A stretch of 64,000 bases of DNA from Betaproteobacteria bacterium. GTDB lineage: Bacteria > Pseudomonadota > Gammaproteobacteria > Burkholderiales > SG8-41. The notes under the pieces are model-generated. The model saw nothing but the letters and a program-made list of their open reading frames with translations. It made no database searches and was not told the DNA's origin. Below are positions 6,983-16,067 of this stretch, in pieces. Made by a program: the position numbers and the translations under genes. Location of the stretch: contig JACPTK010000117.1 of the NCBI GenBank assembly GCA_016192825.1, positions 1-64,000 on the forward strand. The letters run 5' to 3'. Within the stretch, counting starts at the first letter, position 1. Each line of letters begins with the position of its first letter.

Positions 6983-9838
6983 ATGCAGCTCACGACAGAA
7001 TCGGCCCTGATGACCCGGGTCGCCGGATTAGCCCTCGATGAGACCCCTGCTGAACGCGAAACGCGCTACGCGCAATACAAGGTAATCCGGCGCAATGGCA
7101 CCGTCGTGGGCTTCGAGCCCGCGAAGGTCTCAATCGCGATGACGAAGGCGTTCATCGCGGTGAACGGCGGCACCGGCGCCGCTTCCGCGCGCGTGCGCGA
7201 GCTGGTCGCCCTCCTTACCGAGAACGTGGTAAGCGCGCTGATGCGCCGCCAGCCTTCGGGCGGCACGTTCCACATCGAGGACATCCAGGACCAGGTGGAG
7301 CTCGCGCTCATGCGCGCCGGCGAACACAACGTCGCCCGCGCCTACGTGCTCTACCGCGACGAGCGCGCAAGGGAACGCGCGCGGGAGCGCGAGAAGCAGG
7401 AAAAGGACAGGCGCGCGCAGCAGCCGGCACTCAACGTGAAGGAGGGCGGCCAGGTGAAGCCGCTCGACCTCGCCAGGATCGCGGCGCTGGTGCGTGACGC
7501 CTGCGAGGGGCTCGGGCGCGAGGTGAGCGCGGAACCGATCCTGCAGGCGATGCAGCGCGATCTCTACGACGGCGTGCCGATGGAGGAAGTGAGGAAGTCG
7601 CTTGTCCTCGCCGCGCGCGCCCTGATCGAGCAGGATCCGGGCTACAGCTACGTCACCGCGCGGTTGCTGCTCCACACGCTGCGGCTCGAGACGCTGGGCG
7701 TGGAGGCGACGCAGGCGGAGATGCACCCCCGCTACGCCGAGTACCTGCCGGAGTTCATCAGGAAGGGGATCGAGGCGGAACTGCTCGACGAGCGCCTCGC
7801 CGGGTTTGACCTCAAGTGCCTGGGGGCGGCGCTCGACGCCAACCGCGATCTCAAGTTCTCCTACCTCGGCCTGCAGATCCTTTACGACCGCTATTTCCTG
7901 CACGTGCGCGGCCGCCGAATCGAGTTGCCGCAGATCTTCTTCATGCGCGTGGCGATGGGGCTCGCGCTGAACGAGCCCGAGGACCAGCGCGAGGCGCGCG
8001 CAATCGAGTTCTACAACGTGCTGTCCTCCTTCGATTTCATGAGCTCGACGCCGACGCTGTTCAATTCCGGCACGCGGCGCTCGCAGCTCGCGAGCTGCTA
8101 CCTGACGACCGTGGCCGATGACCTCGACGGCATTTACGAGGCGATCAAGGAAAACGCGCTGCTGCAGAAGTACGCGGGCGGCATCGGCAATGACTGGACG
8201 CCGGTGCGCGCTCTCGGCTCCCACATCAAGGGCACCAACGGCAAGAGCCAGGGCGTGGTGCCGTTCCTCAAGGTCGTGAACGACACCGCCGTGGCGGTCA
8301 ACCAGGGCGGCAAGAGGAAGGGCGCGGTGTGCTCGTACCTCGAGACCTGGCACCTCGACATCGAGGAGTTCCTCGAATTGCGCAAGAACACCGGCGACGA
8401 CCGCCGCCGTACCCACGATATGAACACCGCCAACTGGGTGCCGGACCTCTTCATGAAACGGGTCATGGAAAACGGCGATTGGACCCTGTTCTCGCCCTCC
8501 GACGTGCTCGACTTGCACGACAAGTTCGGCAAGGCGTTCGAGAAGGCCTACATCGAATACGAGGCGCGGGCCGCACGCGGCGAGATCAAGCCGTACAAGA
8601 AAGTCCAGGCGACGACGCTGTGGCGCAAGATGCTGACGATGCTGTTCGAGACCGGGCATCCCTGGATCACCTTCAAGGACCCGTGCAACCTGAGGAGCCC
8701 GCAGCAGCACGTCGGCGTGGTGCACAGCTCCAACCTCTGCACCGAGATCACGTTGAATACCGGCGCGGACGAGATCGCCGTATGCAACCTGGGCTCGGTC
8801 AACATGCCGGCGCACCTCGATATCTCCACCGGCCGCATGGACATGGACAAGCTGCGCCGCACCGTCGGCACCGCGATGCGCATGCTCGACAACGTCATCG
8901 ACCTCAATTTCTACAACGTCAACAAGGCGCGCAACTCCAACTTCAAGCACCGTCCCGTCGGCCTCGGCATCATGGGCTTCCAGGACTGCCTGCACATGCT
9001 GCGCATCCCCTACGGCTCGCAGGCGGCGGTGGAGTTCGCCGACCGCTCGATGGAGGCGATTGCGTATACCGCGTACCGGGCCTCGAGCGATCTCGCGGAG
9101 GAGCGCGGGCCGTACTCGACCTTCAAAGGCTCGCTGTGGGAGCGCGGCATCCTGCCGTCCGACACCCTCAAGCTGCTGGCCGAGGAGCGCGGCGGCTACG
9201 TCGAGTGCGACATGTCCGCCATGCTCGACTGGGAAGGCCTCAAGCGCCGCGTGCAGCAGGTCGGCATGAGGAACTCGAACTGCCTCGCAATCGCGCCCAC
9301 CGCGACCATCGCCAACATCACCGGGCTGTCGCAGTGCATCGAGCCGACCTACCAGAACCTCTACGTGAAATCGAACCTGTCGGGCGAGTTCACGGTGGTA
9401 AACGAGTTCCTGGTGCGCGACCTGAAGAAGCTCAACCTGTGGGACGAGGTGATGATCGCGGACCTGAAGTATTTTGACGGCTCGCTCGCCAAGATCGACC
9501 GCATTCCGCCGGAAGTCCGCAACCTCTACGCCACGGCTTTCGAGATGGAACCCAAGTGGCTGGTCGAATGCGCGGCGCGGCGGCAGAAGTGGGTGGACCA
9601 GTCGCAGTCGCTCAACATCTACATGGCGGGCGCCTCGGGCAAGAAGCTCGACGACACCTACAAGCTCGCGTGGATCCGGGGCCTGAAGACGACGTATTAC
9701 CTGCGCACCCTCGGCGCGACCTCGGCGGAAAAGTCCACCGTCACGACCGGGCAGCTGAACGCGGTGACGTCCGACGGCGTCGCGACGGACGCGAAGTTCT
9801 GCTCCATCGACAGCCCCGAGTGCGAGTCCTGCCAATAA
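6983..9838 (+). CDS. nrdA: Class Ia ribonucleoside-diphosphate reductase, alpha subunit
   Basis: Reduces ribonucleoside diphosphates to deoxyribonucleotides using a radical from NrdB. The 951-residue product carries an N-terminal ATP-cone (about 35-135, allosteric activity site), the redox cysteine in LASCYLTTV, the active-site NLCTEI with Cys and Glu, AVCNLGSVNM, the NSNCLAIAPTATIANITG region and a C-terminal CESCQ that relays electrons from thioredoxin or glutaredoxin. It is longer than E. coli NrdA (about 760 aa), partly from an N-terminal extension. AAGGAG lies 6 bases upstream of the ATG. nrdB follows 12 bases later. Confidence 0.96.
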   Translation: MQLTTESALMTRVAGLALDETPAERETRYAQYKVIRRNGTVVGFEPAKVSIAMTKAFIAVNGGTGAASARVRELVALLTENVVSALMRRQPSGGTFHIEDIQDQVELALMRAGEHNVARAYVLYRDERARERAREREKQEKDRRAQQPALNVKEGGQVKPLDLARIAALVRDACEGLGREVSAEPILQAMQRDLYDGVPMEEVRKSLVLAARALIEQDPGYSYVTARLLLHTLRLETLGVEATQAEMHPRYAEYLPEFIRKGIEAELLDERLAGFDLKCLGAALDANRDLKFSYLGLQILYDRYFLHVRGRRIELPQIFFMRVAMGLALNEPEDQREARAIEFYNVLSSFDFMSSTPTLFNSGTRRSQLASCYLTTVADDLDGIYEAIKENALLQKYAGGIGNDWTPVRALGSHIKGTNGKSQGVVPFLKVVNDTAVAVNQGGKRKGAVCSYLETWHLDIEEFLELRKNTGDDRRRTHDMNTANWVPDLFMKRVMENGDWTLFSPSDVLDLHDKFGKAFEKAYIEYEARAARGEIKPYKKVQATTLWRKMLTMLFETGHPWITFKDPCNLRSPQQHVGVVHSSNLCTEITLNTGADEIAVCNLGSVNMPAHLDISTGRMDMDKLRRTVGTAMRMLDNVIDLNFYNVNKARNSNFKHRPVGLGIMGFQDCLHMLRIPYGSQAAVEFADRSMEAIAYTAYRASSDLAEERGPYSTFKGSLWERGILPSDTLKLLAEERGGYVECDMSAMLDWEGLKRRVQQVGMRNSNCLAIAPTATIANITGLSQCIEPTYQNLYVKSNLSGEFTVVNEFLVRDLKKLNLWDEVMIADLKYFDGSLAKIDRIPPEVRNLYATAFEMEPKWLVECAARRQKWVDQSQSLNIYMAGASGKKLDDTYKLAWIRGLKTTYYLRTLGATSAEKSTVTTGQLNAVTSDGVATDAKFCSIDSPECESCQ

Positions 9839-9850
9839 GGAGACTGAAAG

Positions 9851-10972
9851 ATGCTGCAATTCGGGGAACAACAGACGATAGCTGCCGGCGCCGGCGCCGG
9901 GGTGCAGCCCGCCGCGCGCGCGCCCCTGCCGCAGCCGGAAGTCGACGCGCAGCTGAGACGCGTCAACGTTGCCGACAAGCGCGTCATCAACGGCGCGACC
10001 GACGTCAACCAGCTGGTGCCGTTCAAGTACAAGTGGGCGTGGGAGAAGTACCTCTCCGCCTGCGCCAACCACTGGATGCCGCAGGAAATCCAGATGAGCC
10101 GCGACATCGCGCTGTGGAAGGACCCCAACGGCCTGAGCGAGGACGAGCGGCGCATCGTCAAGCGCAACCTCGGCTTCTTCGTGACCGCCGACTCGCTCGC
10201 GGCGAACAACATCGTGCTCGGCACCTACCGCCACATCACCGCGCCCGAGTGCCGCCAGTACCTGCTGCGCCAGGCGTTCGAGGAGGCGATCCATACCCAC
10301 GCCTACCAGTACATCGTGGAAAGCCTGCAGCTGGACGACGGCGAGATCTTCAACGCCTACCACGAGATACCCTCGATCCGGGCCAAGGACGAGTTCCTGA
10401 TCCCGTTCATCGACACGCTGACCGACCCCTCGTTCAAGACCGGCACGCCGGAAGCCGACCAGAAGCTGCTGAAGAGCCTGATCGTGTTCGCGTGCCTGAT
10501 GGAGGGCATGTTCTTTTACGTCGGCTTCACGCAGATCCTCTCGCTCGGGCGCCAGAACAAAATGACCGGCTCGGCCGAGCAGTACCAGTACATCCTGCGC
10601 GACGAGTCCATGCACTGCAATTTCGGCATCGACCTCATCAACACGATCAAGCTCGAGAACCCGCACCTGTGGACGCCGGATTTCCGCGACGAACTGCGCG
10701 AGATCTTCAAGAAAGGGGTCGAGCTCGAGTACCGCTACGCGGAGGACACCATGCCGCGCGGCGTGCTGGGGTTGAACGCCGGGATGTTCAAGGAGTACCT
10801 GCGCTTTATCTCCAACCGCCGCAGCCAGCAGATCGGGCTGGAGCCGCTGTTCGAGGGCGTCTCCAACCCGTTCCCGTGGATGGCGGAGATGATCGACCTC
10901 AAGAAGGAGCGCAATTTCTTCGAGACGCGGGTCCTCGAGTACCAGACCGGGGGGGCGCTCAACTGGGATTGA
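9851..10972 (+). CDS. nrdB: Class Ia ribonucleoside-diphosphate reductase, beta subunit
   Basis: Houses the di-iron tyrosyl radical needed by NrdA. The 373-residue product contains [13 protein letters not shown]: the Glu and His are iron ligands and the Tyr four residues after His matches the radical tyrosine of class Ia enzymes. Further ligands fit EGMFFYVGF and [15 protein letters not shown] 9851 is preceded by AAGGAGACTGAAAG and lies 12 bases after the nrdA stop, so the two form one operon under the NrdR-like site. Confidence 0.96.
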   Translation: MLQFGEQQTIAAGAGAGVQPAARAPLPQPEVDAQLRRVNVADKRVINGATDVNQLVPFKYKWAWEKYLSACANHWMPQEIQMSRDIALWKDPNGLSEDERRIVKRNLGFFVTADSLAANNIVLGTYRHITAPECRQYLLRQAFEEAIHTHAYQYIVESLQLDDGEIFNAYHEIPSIRAKDEFLIPFIDTLTDPSFKTGTPEADQKLLKSLIVFACLMEGMFFYVGFTQILSLGRQNKMTGSAEQYQYILRDESMHCNFGIDLINTIKLENPHLWTPDFRDELREIFKKGVELEYRYAEDTMPRGVLGLNAGMFKEYLRFISNRRSQQIGLEPLFEGVSNPFPWMAEMIDLKKERNFFETRVLEYQTGGALNWD

Positions 10973-11119
10973 TGGCGGTTGTCGACAAATAAGCATCCGT
11001 GTCCGGGCGACTGTCAAAGGCCATCGCAGAAAAGGACGCTTGTTTATCAACCAACAGGGAGGCGCGATCACTTGGGTTCCAGCCTGCTGAACCGGCGTTA
11101 CCGCAGACGCAGACCGAGC

Positions 11120-11380
11120 ATGATGCACACCATTACCGAGTGCCGCGCCGAGAGCGGCTACACCCTCTGGCTCCGCTTCGACGACGGGCTGGAAGGCAGC
11201 GTGAACCTCGGCGACCTGGTGCTGACCGAGTCGTACCTGGCGATCTCCGACGAGGAGACCTTCGCGCGCGTTGCGATCGATCCGGTATCGAGCGCGCCGA
11301 CCTGGACCGGCGGCATCAAGATCGATCCGGAGGCGCTGTACCGGGACCTGGCGAGCAAGACTCACGCGGCGCGCCACTGA
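11120..11380 (+). CDS. DUF2442-like small protein
   Basis: The 86-residue product (MMHTITECRAESGYTLWLRFDDGLEGSVNLGDL...) has the pattern of DUF2442 proteins: a short beta-rich domain with xLxLRFDDGxxGxVDL and a closing IDPEALYRD-like motif. The two consecutive ATGs at 11120 and 11123 are the likely starts; upstream extension to 10979 has no family support. Function is unknown; relatives often lie beside DUF4160 proteins, but none is seen here. Confidence 0.75.
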   Translation: MMHTITECRAESGYTLWLRFDDGLEGSVNLGDLVLTESYLAISDEETFARVAIDPVSSAPTWTGGIKIDPEALYRDLASKTHAARH

Positions 11381-11424
11381 AAGGCCGTCGACGCCGCCGC
11401 GCGGGCAACCGACTGGAGGTTTGA

Positions 11425-11634
11425 ATGGCAAAAGCGAAAAGGCGAGCCGGAAAGAAAAAAGCGGGAAAGAAAAGGAAAGCGGTGGCCCGTCGCAAGCCCG
11501 CGGCGCGGCGTGGCGCGAAGCGCAAGGCGGCGAGGCGCAAACCGGCGGCGGCGAGACCGGCGCCCGCCCCGGTGGCGCCGCGCCCGATTGTCATTCCCGG
11601 CGCCTGGCCGTTCCCGATGGGCTCCAAGCCCTGA
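11425..11634 (+). CDS. Small histone H1-like basic protein
   Basis: The 69-residue product is about half Lys, Arg and Ala (KKKAGKKRKAVARRKPAARRG...), followed by an Ala/Pro hinge and a short hydrophobic C-terminus (PIVIPGAWPFPMGSKP). Low-complexity basic tails of this type occur in bacterial H1-like and AlgP-like DNA-binding proteins. GGAGG lies 7 bases before the ATG. It probably binds nucleic acid non-specifically; this is inferred from composition only. Confidence 0.65.
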   Translation: MAKAKRRAGKKKAGKKRKAVARRKPAARRGAKRKAARRKPAAARPAPAPVAPRPIVIPGAWPFPMGSKP

Positions 11635-12007
11635 TAAATCCGGACGCGTAGCGCCGGTTTATCTCCGCGCGTTCGAGCGGACGGTACAAAGCACCGCCGC
11701 TCAACGCGCGGCTTTCCCCCTGTATCCCGAGAAGCAGCGACAAAATAAATTCCCCTCGCCCCCGATTCTCACTCCCGCCCCTCTCCCGAGCGGAGAGGGG
11801 CGGCTTGGAATTTCCCTTCTCCTCTCGGGAGAAGGGGGAGGGATGAGGGATGGGGAGCGAGGGCCAGGGTGAGGGGGCAGCCGGATACTCCCCTGTTACC
11901 GTTAGCTAACCCGTTTGATCTAGCGCAACATCCCCGTGACCTGCCTCCGTAGAATGGGCCATCGCGCCGGGCGATGAGCGTCCGGGCATCCATCCCGGGA
12001 GGGGAAC
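11635..12007. repeat. Gene-free stretch with two dispersed repeat elements
   Basis: 11636-11712 is a composite element: a CCGGACGCG...CGCCGG hairpin followed by CGCGCGTTCGAGCGG and its partner CCGCTCAACGCGCG. 11755-11880 holds the CCCTCTCCCGA / GAGAGGGGCGG and GGGATGAGGGATGGGG family, also seen near 13.9, 49.1 and 59.3 kb. No gene is supported. Confidence 0.75.
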
Positions 12008-12484
12008 ATGAAAGCAGGCTGGTTTGTCACGCTGGCGATCATCGCGACGGTGGCATTGGGCAACGCGGCGTCCGCCGCGTCCGCCGACGCCGTCGTGCGT
12101 TCGACCAAGGGCGAGTTCAAGGACGTGAAGGAGCGGGTGCTGCACGCGATCGAGAACCGCGGCTTCGTGCTCAACTACACAGCGCGCATCGGCGCCATGC
12201 TCGAGCGCACCGGCAAGGATATCGGCGCCAGGCGGCAGGTCTATGCCGAAGCCGAGCTGCTCGAATTCTGCAGCGCCAGGGCTTCGCGCGACACGATGGA
12301 AGCCGACCCGCGCAACATCGTGTTCTGCCCGTATGCGATCGCGATCTACACGCTGCCCAAGGACAAGGCTAGGGTCTACCTCGCCTACCGGCGCCCGGCG
12401 GCCTTCGGCTCGGAGCAATCTGTGAAATCGCTGCGCGCGGTGGAAAAGCTGCTCGCGGACATCGTCGGCGAAGCCCTCAAATAG
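12008..12484 (+). CDS. Exported DUF302-type protein
   Basis: The 158-residue product has a cleavable signal peptide (FVTLAIIATVALGNAASAAS) and then a domain with VKERVLHAIENRGFVLNYTARIGAMLERTG, resembling DUF302 proteins, which begin with an N-terminal amphipathic strand-helix and are often periplasmic. LEFCSA and IVFCPYAIAIYTL contain two cysteines that may pair outside the cytoplasm. GGAGGGGAAC precedes the ATG. Function is unknown. Confidence 0.75.
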   Translation: MKAGWFVTLAIIATVALGNAASAASADAVVRSTKGEFKDVKERVLHAIENRGFVLNYTARIGAMLERTGKDIGARRQVYAEAELLEFCSARASRDTMEADPRNIVFCPYAIAIYTLPKDKARVYLAYRRPAAFGSEQSVKSLRAVEKLLADIVGEALK

Positions 12485-12490
12485 CCAAAC

Positions 12491-12660
12491 GGCGTGAGTG
12501 GTGAATAGTGAATGGTGAACGGAACTCGCGCGCCGCACACCTGGGTCTAATTTTGGCTGACGGCTGACGGCTGACGGCTGACGGCTGACGGCTGACGGCT
12601 GACGGCTGACGGCTGACGGCTGACGGCTGACGGCTGACGGCTGACGGCTGACGGCTGACG
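12491..12660. repeat. GTGAnTn arm followed by (GGCTGAC)15 perfect heptamer array
   Basis: 12491-12522 is a GTGAGTG/GTGAATA/GTGAATG heptamer arm. 12555-12660 contains 15 perfect tandem copies of GGCTGAC (105 bases) plus one base. The array ends two bases before the KTSC gene ATG, so it forms the whole immediate 5' leader. Confidence 0.95.
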
Positions 12661-12662
12661 TT

Positions 12663-12875
12663 ATGGAACGCAAGCGCCTCAACGCCTCCACCCTCCGCTC
12701 GGTCGGCTACGATCCGGGCAAGCAGCTCCTGGAAGTGGAATTCACGAGCGGCTCGATCGTGCAGTACTCGGGCGTGTTGCCGGAGGTGCACCGGCAGCTC
12801 ATGAACGCGCCGTCGCCGGGCAGTTTCTACCAGGACAAGATTGACGAGAACTTCCCCGCGAAGCGGGTCCGCTAA
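12663..12875 (+). CDS. KTSC-domain protein
   Basis: The 70-residue product matches the short KTSC family: ASTLRSVGYDPGKQLLEVEFTSGSIVQYSGVLPEVHRQLMNAPSPGSFYQDKI. KTSC domains are found alone or fused to lysyl-tRNA synthetase-like and other proteins; function is unsettled. The ATG is separated from a GGCTGAC array by two bases and has no Shine-Dalgarno sequence, so translation would need an unusual leader or coupling. It converges with the minus-strand gene ending at 12872 (4-base overlap). Confidence 0.8.
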   Translation: MERKRLNASTLRSVGYDPGKQLLEVEFTSGSIVQYSGVLPEVHRQLMNAPSPGSFYQDKIDENFPAKRVR

Positions 12876-13117
12876 TCAAGTTCTTGGCCTTTGGCAGGCT
12901 GGCCCCGGAGCAAGAAGGTTTTGGGGTACTTCCCTTCGCCGCAGATCTTGAAGGAGCCGAAGTCCTTGTACCAAGGGCCGTCGGGGGCGTCGGGTTCCGA
13001 TTCCCTCCACGTTTTCAGCTGGTAGAGGTCTTCCGCGGTAATCTTGGGCTCGCGAAGCCGGTCGAACAGGTGGTCGCGAAGCGCGGGAGGGAGATCGGTC
13101 CACTGGATCTTCGGCAT
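12872..13117 (-). CDS. Conserved small protein paired with CopG-like regulator (possible toxin)
   Basis: The 81-residue product (MPKIQWTDLPPALRDHLFDRLREPKITAEDLYQLKTWRES...) is not assigned to a family here. It is acidic with a conserved-looking WYKDFGSFKICGEGKYPKTFLL end. Its ATG shares one base with the stop of the upstream ribbon-helix-helix gene (TAATG), a tight two-gene arrangement typical of type II toxin-antitoxin modules. That role is inference from context only. Confidence 0.55.
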   Translation of the reverse strand: MPKIQWTDLPPALRDHLFDRLREPKITAEDLYQLKTWRESEPDAPDGPWYKDFGSFKICGEGKYPKTFLLRGQPAKGQELD

Positions 13118-13374
13118 TACTCACCGAACGTCATGCGGGCGAGTTCTTCCTTGAGTCGCTTCTGTTCGTCCGCATCGCGGGAGCGCGCCAGGCGGTCGGC
13201 GAGATAAAAGAAGCGTTCTTTTTCCTGCTCCCGAGCGTCGAGTCCGGACTCGATGAGTTCGACGATGACCCGGTTGGCGCTGGTCTTGCTGGTTTGCGCC
13301 AGGGATTTCACCCGGCGCGCGACGCGCGCAGGAAGGCTCACGCTCTGGCGTACGGTTTTGTTCGCGACTGGCAT
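13117..13374 (-). CDS. Ribbon-helix-helix (CopG-like) DNA-binding protein, possible antitoxin
   Basis: The 85-residue product (MPVANKTVRQSVSLPARVARRVKSLAQTSKTSANRVIVELIESGL...) has the strand (VRQSVSLP), helix and SANRVIVELI second helix of the ribbon-helix-helix fold, then a charged helix rich in Glu, Arg and Lys that could bind a partner. The track ORF starts 10 codons earlier; the start at 13374 gives the usual RHH N-terminus. It overlaps the next gene by one base and probably autoregulates the pair. Confidence 0.7.
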   Translation of the reverse strand: MPVANKTVRQSVSLPARVARRVKSLAQTSKTSANRVIVELIESGLDAREQEKERFFYLADRLARSRDADEQKRLKEELARMTFGE

Positions 13375-13404
13375 GATGTCAGGATACACCGTTTTGCACC
13401 ACAA

Positions 13405-13989
13405 TGCACCGTCAAAAAAGGGGCGCGTCCCCTTTTACACTCCGTCCCCTTTTACACTCCTCGACTGCAAAAAACTACAGCGCAACCGCCTGATCGACTC
13501 CTGCAAGCGCCTATTCCTGATAGCATTCTTTAAAGGCTGATCCTCCTGGGGTGACGTTGAAGTCATGACACCTCCATCGTAACCCCTTCAGGTATCAGCC
13601 TTTCCCTAATTCGTCTTCACTAAAATAGTGCCATTGCAGCCAGACTCCCCATCCCTCATCCCACAAAATCTTACGCTGCTCCCTTTTCCGATTGGAACGG
13701 GATTCGTGAGTCGTGATTCGTGATTTCTAAGGCGGATTCTCGGAATTCCCCTGCAACCTTTTAATGGAATTGGCTTTTCCAAACCTATCATTTTGTTAGA
13801 TTTGCGCGAAGCAAAGTCCAGCGTTCTAATGAGGCCGCGCAATAAGCAAGTCCTCGTTCATTGATTGTTGCGGAAATGGTTAACGCTCCATTTCCGCACT
13901 GTAAATTTCCCCTCGCCCTTCGGGAGAGGGGGAAGGGGTGAGGGTCGAGCGGCGCGAGGTATTCGCGCAATGCTCGACGGGAGGACATC
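13405..13989. other. Gene-free region rich in repeats ahead of the RHS gene
   Basis: No gene is supported. It contains a twice-repeated CCCCTTTTACACTCC motif (about 13430-13460), a 72-base hairpin element at 13532-13603 (outer arms AAAGGCTGAT / ATCAGCCTTT), a GTGAnTn heptamer arm (13701-13726) and a CCCTCGCCCTTCGGGAGAGG element (13908-13955) nearly identical to one at 49.1 kb. Confidence 0.7.
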
Positions 13990-15705
13990 GTGAGTGCACG
14001 GGGAGGCAGGCAGGCGCGGATTGCGGCGGCAATCGGGTTGCTGTGCCTGCTGGCGCTCCCACCGATTGATGCAGTTGCGCAGCAGGGCAAGCCGAAGGTG
14101 CCACCGCAACTGCCACCGCAGGCCGCCGAGCAGGCGCAGCAGCAAGTCGCGGCAAACACTGCGCCCACCGTAAGCTTGAGCGCCCCCGCGAACAACGCGC
14201 TCTACACCGCCCCGGCTACCGTGCCGCTGGAGGCAAGTGCCGCCGCAAGCAGCAGCGGGCGCTCGATCGCGAAGGTGGAGTTCTTCGCGGACGCGACCCT
14301 GATTGGAAGCGTGAGCGCGGCGCCCTACTCCTTCACTTGGACCCCGGTGGCGGCTGGCGCCTACAGCCTGACCGCGCGGGCAACGGATAACCTCGGGGTG
14401 GCGATGACTTCCGCTCCCGTTTCAATCGTCGTGAACGCTCCGCCCACAGTGGATCTCACCGCGCCAGTCAATAATGCGCTATTCACCGCCCCGGCGACGA
14501 TTGCTTTGACAGCGGCTGCTGCCGACGCCGATGGCTCAGTCGCCCAAGTGGAGTTCTTCCAGGGCGCAACCCTCCTTGCCACGATGGCGAGCGAGCCGTA
14601 CACCTTCAGCCTGGCCAACGTCGCGGCGGGTACGCTGACCTTCACCGCCCGGGCGACCGACGACCGGGGCGCGGTGACAACCTCCACGGCGGTCGCCGTG
14701 CTTGTCAACGCGCCGCCCACCGTGAATCTCACGAGTCCCACCGCCGACGCCGACTTCCGGGCCCCGGCGAGCATCACCCTCACGACCGAAGCAACCGACT
14801 CGGACGGCACGATCGCCAACGTCCAGTTCTACAACGGCGCAACCCTCATCGCCACCCGCACCGAGCCGCCCTACAGCATCATCTGGTCGGGGGTGCCCGC
14901 AGGCAGCTACAGCCTCACCGCGCGGGTGATGGACAACCTGGGGGCGGCCACGACTTCGGACGCGACGAGCGTGACAGTGACCCAGGCGCTCGCGCAGATT
15001 TACTACATCCACACCGACCATCTGAACACGCCGCGGGCAATCTACGACCAGCAGCAGCGCCTGGTGTGGCGCTGGGACCAGACCGACCCTTTCGGGGGCA
15101 ATCCTCCGAACGAGAACCCCTCGGGCCTCGGCACCTTCACCTGCAACCTGCGCCTGCCGGGGCAGTATTTCGACAGGGAAACGAACACCCACTACAACTA
15201 CCGGCGCGATTACGATCCTGCAATTGGGCGGTATGTACAGAGCGATCCGATTGGGTTGGTGGGTGGTATCAATACCTACGCCTATGTTGATAACGACCCA
15301 CTCAGGTGGGCTGATCGACTTGGTCTCAGAACTTTCCAGTGCACGAAACCGCTGAATGCGCTGACCGATAAGTTTGGTTCCGGGGTCGGCAAGTTCGCGC
15401 ACGATTGGTTGCCGGCCGCATATCACCAGTACTCGTGTATCGTGGATAAGAACGGAAAAGTAACGTGCGGTGGTCAGGACCACGCGGGCTCTGCATTGAG
15501 AGGTCCAGGCAAGCCCAGCGAGGACAGCCTGCAGGCGGGCCAATGCAAAGAGATACAACCGGATAACAACTGCTTCGAACAGTGCTTGAACACCGAATGG
15601 GGCAAGCCACGCCCGACATACGGAATCCCCTTTGGCACCGATTGCCAAGAGTACGATGACGATCTTGTCAAGCGCTGCAGGAAGCAGTGCGACATCAAAA
15701 AATAG
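13990..15705 (+). CDS. Exported Ig-repeat/RHS-core protein with cysteine-rich C-terminal tip
   Basis: The 571-residue product has a signal peptide (IGLLCLLALPPIDAVAQQ), three tandem Ig-like repeats (about 58-335, each with VEFF/VQFY, GATLIA, YS(F/L)xW and TARAxDNLG motifs), a short RHS core (YYIHTDHLNTPRAIYD ... PGQYFDRETNTHYNYRRDYDPAIGRYVQSDPIGL ... NTYAYVDNDPL, about 337-440) and a unique tip of about 130 residues with eight or more cysteines. There are no YD repeats for a full RHS cage. In polymorphic toxins the part after the core is the toxin; here that role is inferred. The start is GTG. A small membrane protein follows at once. Confidence 0.85.
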   Translation: MSARGGRQARIAAAIGLLCLLALPPIDAVAQQGKPKVPPQLPPQAAEQAQQQVAANTAPTVSLSAPANNALYTAPATVPLEASAAASSSGRSIAKVEFFADATLIGSVSAAPYSFTWTPVAAGAYSLTARATDNLGVAMTSAPVSIVVNAPPTVDLTAPVNNALFTAPATIALTAAAADADGSVAQVEFFQGATLLATMASEPYTFSLANVAAGTLTFTARATDDRGAVTTSTAVAVLVNAPPTVNLTSPTADADFRAPASITLTTEATDSDGTIANVQFYNGATLIATRTEPPYSIIWSGVPAGSYSLTARVMDNLGAATTSDATSVTVTQALAQIYYIHTDHLNTPRAIYDQQQRLVWRWDQTDPFGGNPPNENPSGLGTFTCNLRLPGQYFDRETNTHYNYRRDYDPAIGRYVQSDPIGLVGGINTYAYVDNDPLRWADRLGLRTFQCTKPLNALTDKFGSGVGKFAHDWLPAAYHQYSCIVDKNGKVTCGGQDHAGSALRGPGKPSEDSLQAGQCKEIQPDNNCFEQCLNTEWGKPRPTYGIPFGTDCQEYDDDLVKRCRKQCDIKK

Positions 15706-15716
15706 GGGATGCGGCG

Positions 15717-16067
15717 ATGCTCATGAAGATCATTAAAGCGCTGTGGATTGGAGCAACAGTCTTCGTGCTTGCCATCACGCTTTACGCCTTCGACGGCAAG
15801 CCGAACAGTGACATTGAAATTTTCTTCGCGTGGTGCATGCTGGCCCTTTCTTTCCCCGGCGGCCTGCTTGTGCCACTGGTGCACGTAGCTTTATACGATG
15901 GCCTCTCGATAACGGTCGAGACTTCCTATTTTTCGCTCGTGCTCAATTGGGGGGGGTTCTTCTTCCTTGGTTATATTCAGTGGTTCAAGCTGCTTCCGTA
16001 TCTCATCGCCAAGTTACGTGGGTTCAGAAAGAAAGGCGCTCCAGTGAAGACGAGCGCTGCTCAGTGA
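15717..16067 (+). CDS. Small polytopic membrane protein, candidate immunity protein
   Basis: The 116-residue product begins MLMKIIKALWIGATVFVLAITLYAF and has three predicted membrane segments (about 4-25, 38-62, 75-105) with a basic C-terminus. It begins 11 bases after the RHS gene stop, behind AGGGG, so it is co-transcribed. A small membrane protein directly after an RHS tip is the normal position of an immunity protein, but no family is recognised. The track ORF uses GTG 15687; ATG 15717 or 15723 is more likely. Confidence 0.6.
   Translation: MLMKIIKALWIGATVFVLAITLYAFDGKPNSDIEIFFAWCMLALSFPGGLLVPLVHVALYDGLSITVETSYFSLVLNWGGFFFLGYIQWFKLLPYLIAKLRGFRKKGAPVKTSAAQ

Noticed and set aside
6727-7041. 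104-residue ORF upstream of nrdA
   Set aside because: It covers the NrdR-like operator and overlaps the nrdA start in another frame; no family resemblance.
7130-11431. 1433-residue minus-strand ORF opposite nrdAB
   Set aside because: It lies antisense to two unmistakable genes in GC-rich DNA, is rich in Arg/Leu/Val/His/Asp typical of shadow frames and has no recognisable domain.
12555-12660. GGCTGAC array as CRISPR or VNTR minisatellite gene
   Set aside because: No spacers, so not CRISPR; the ORFs through it are simple repeat translations (SAVSRQP) without start signals.
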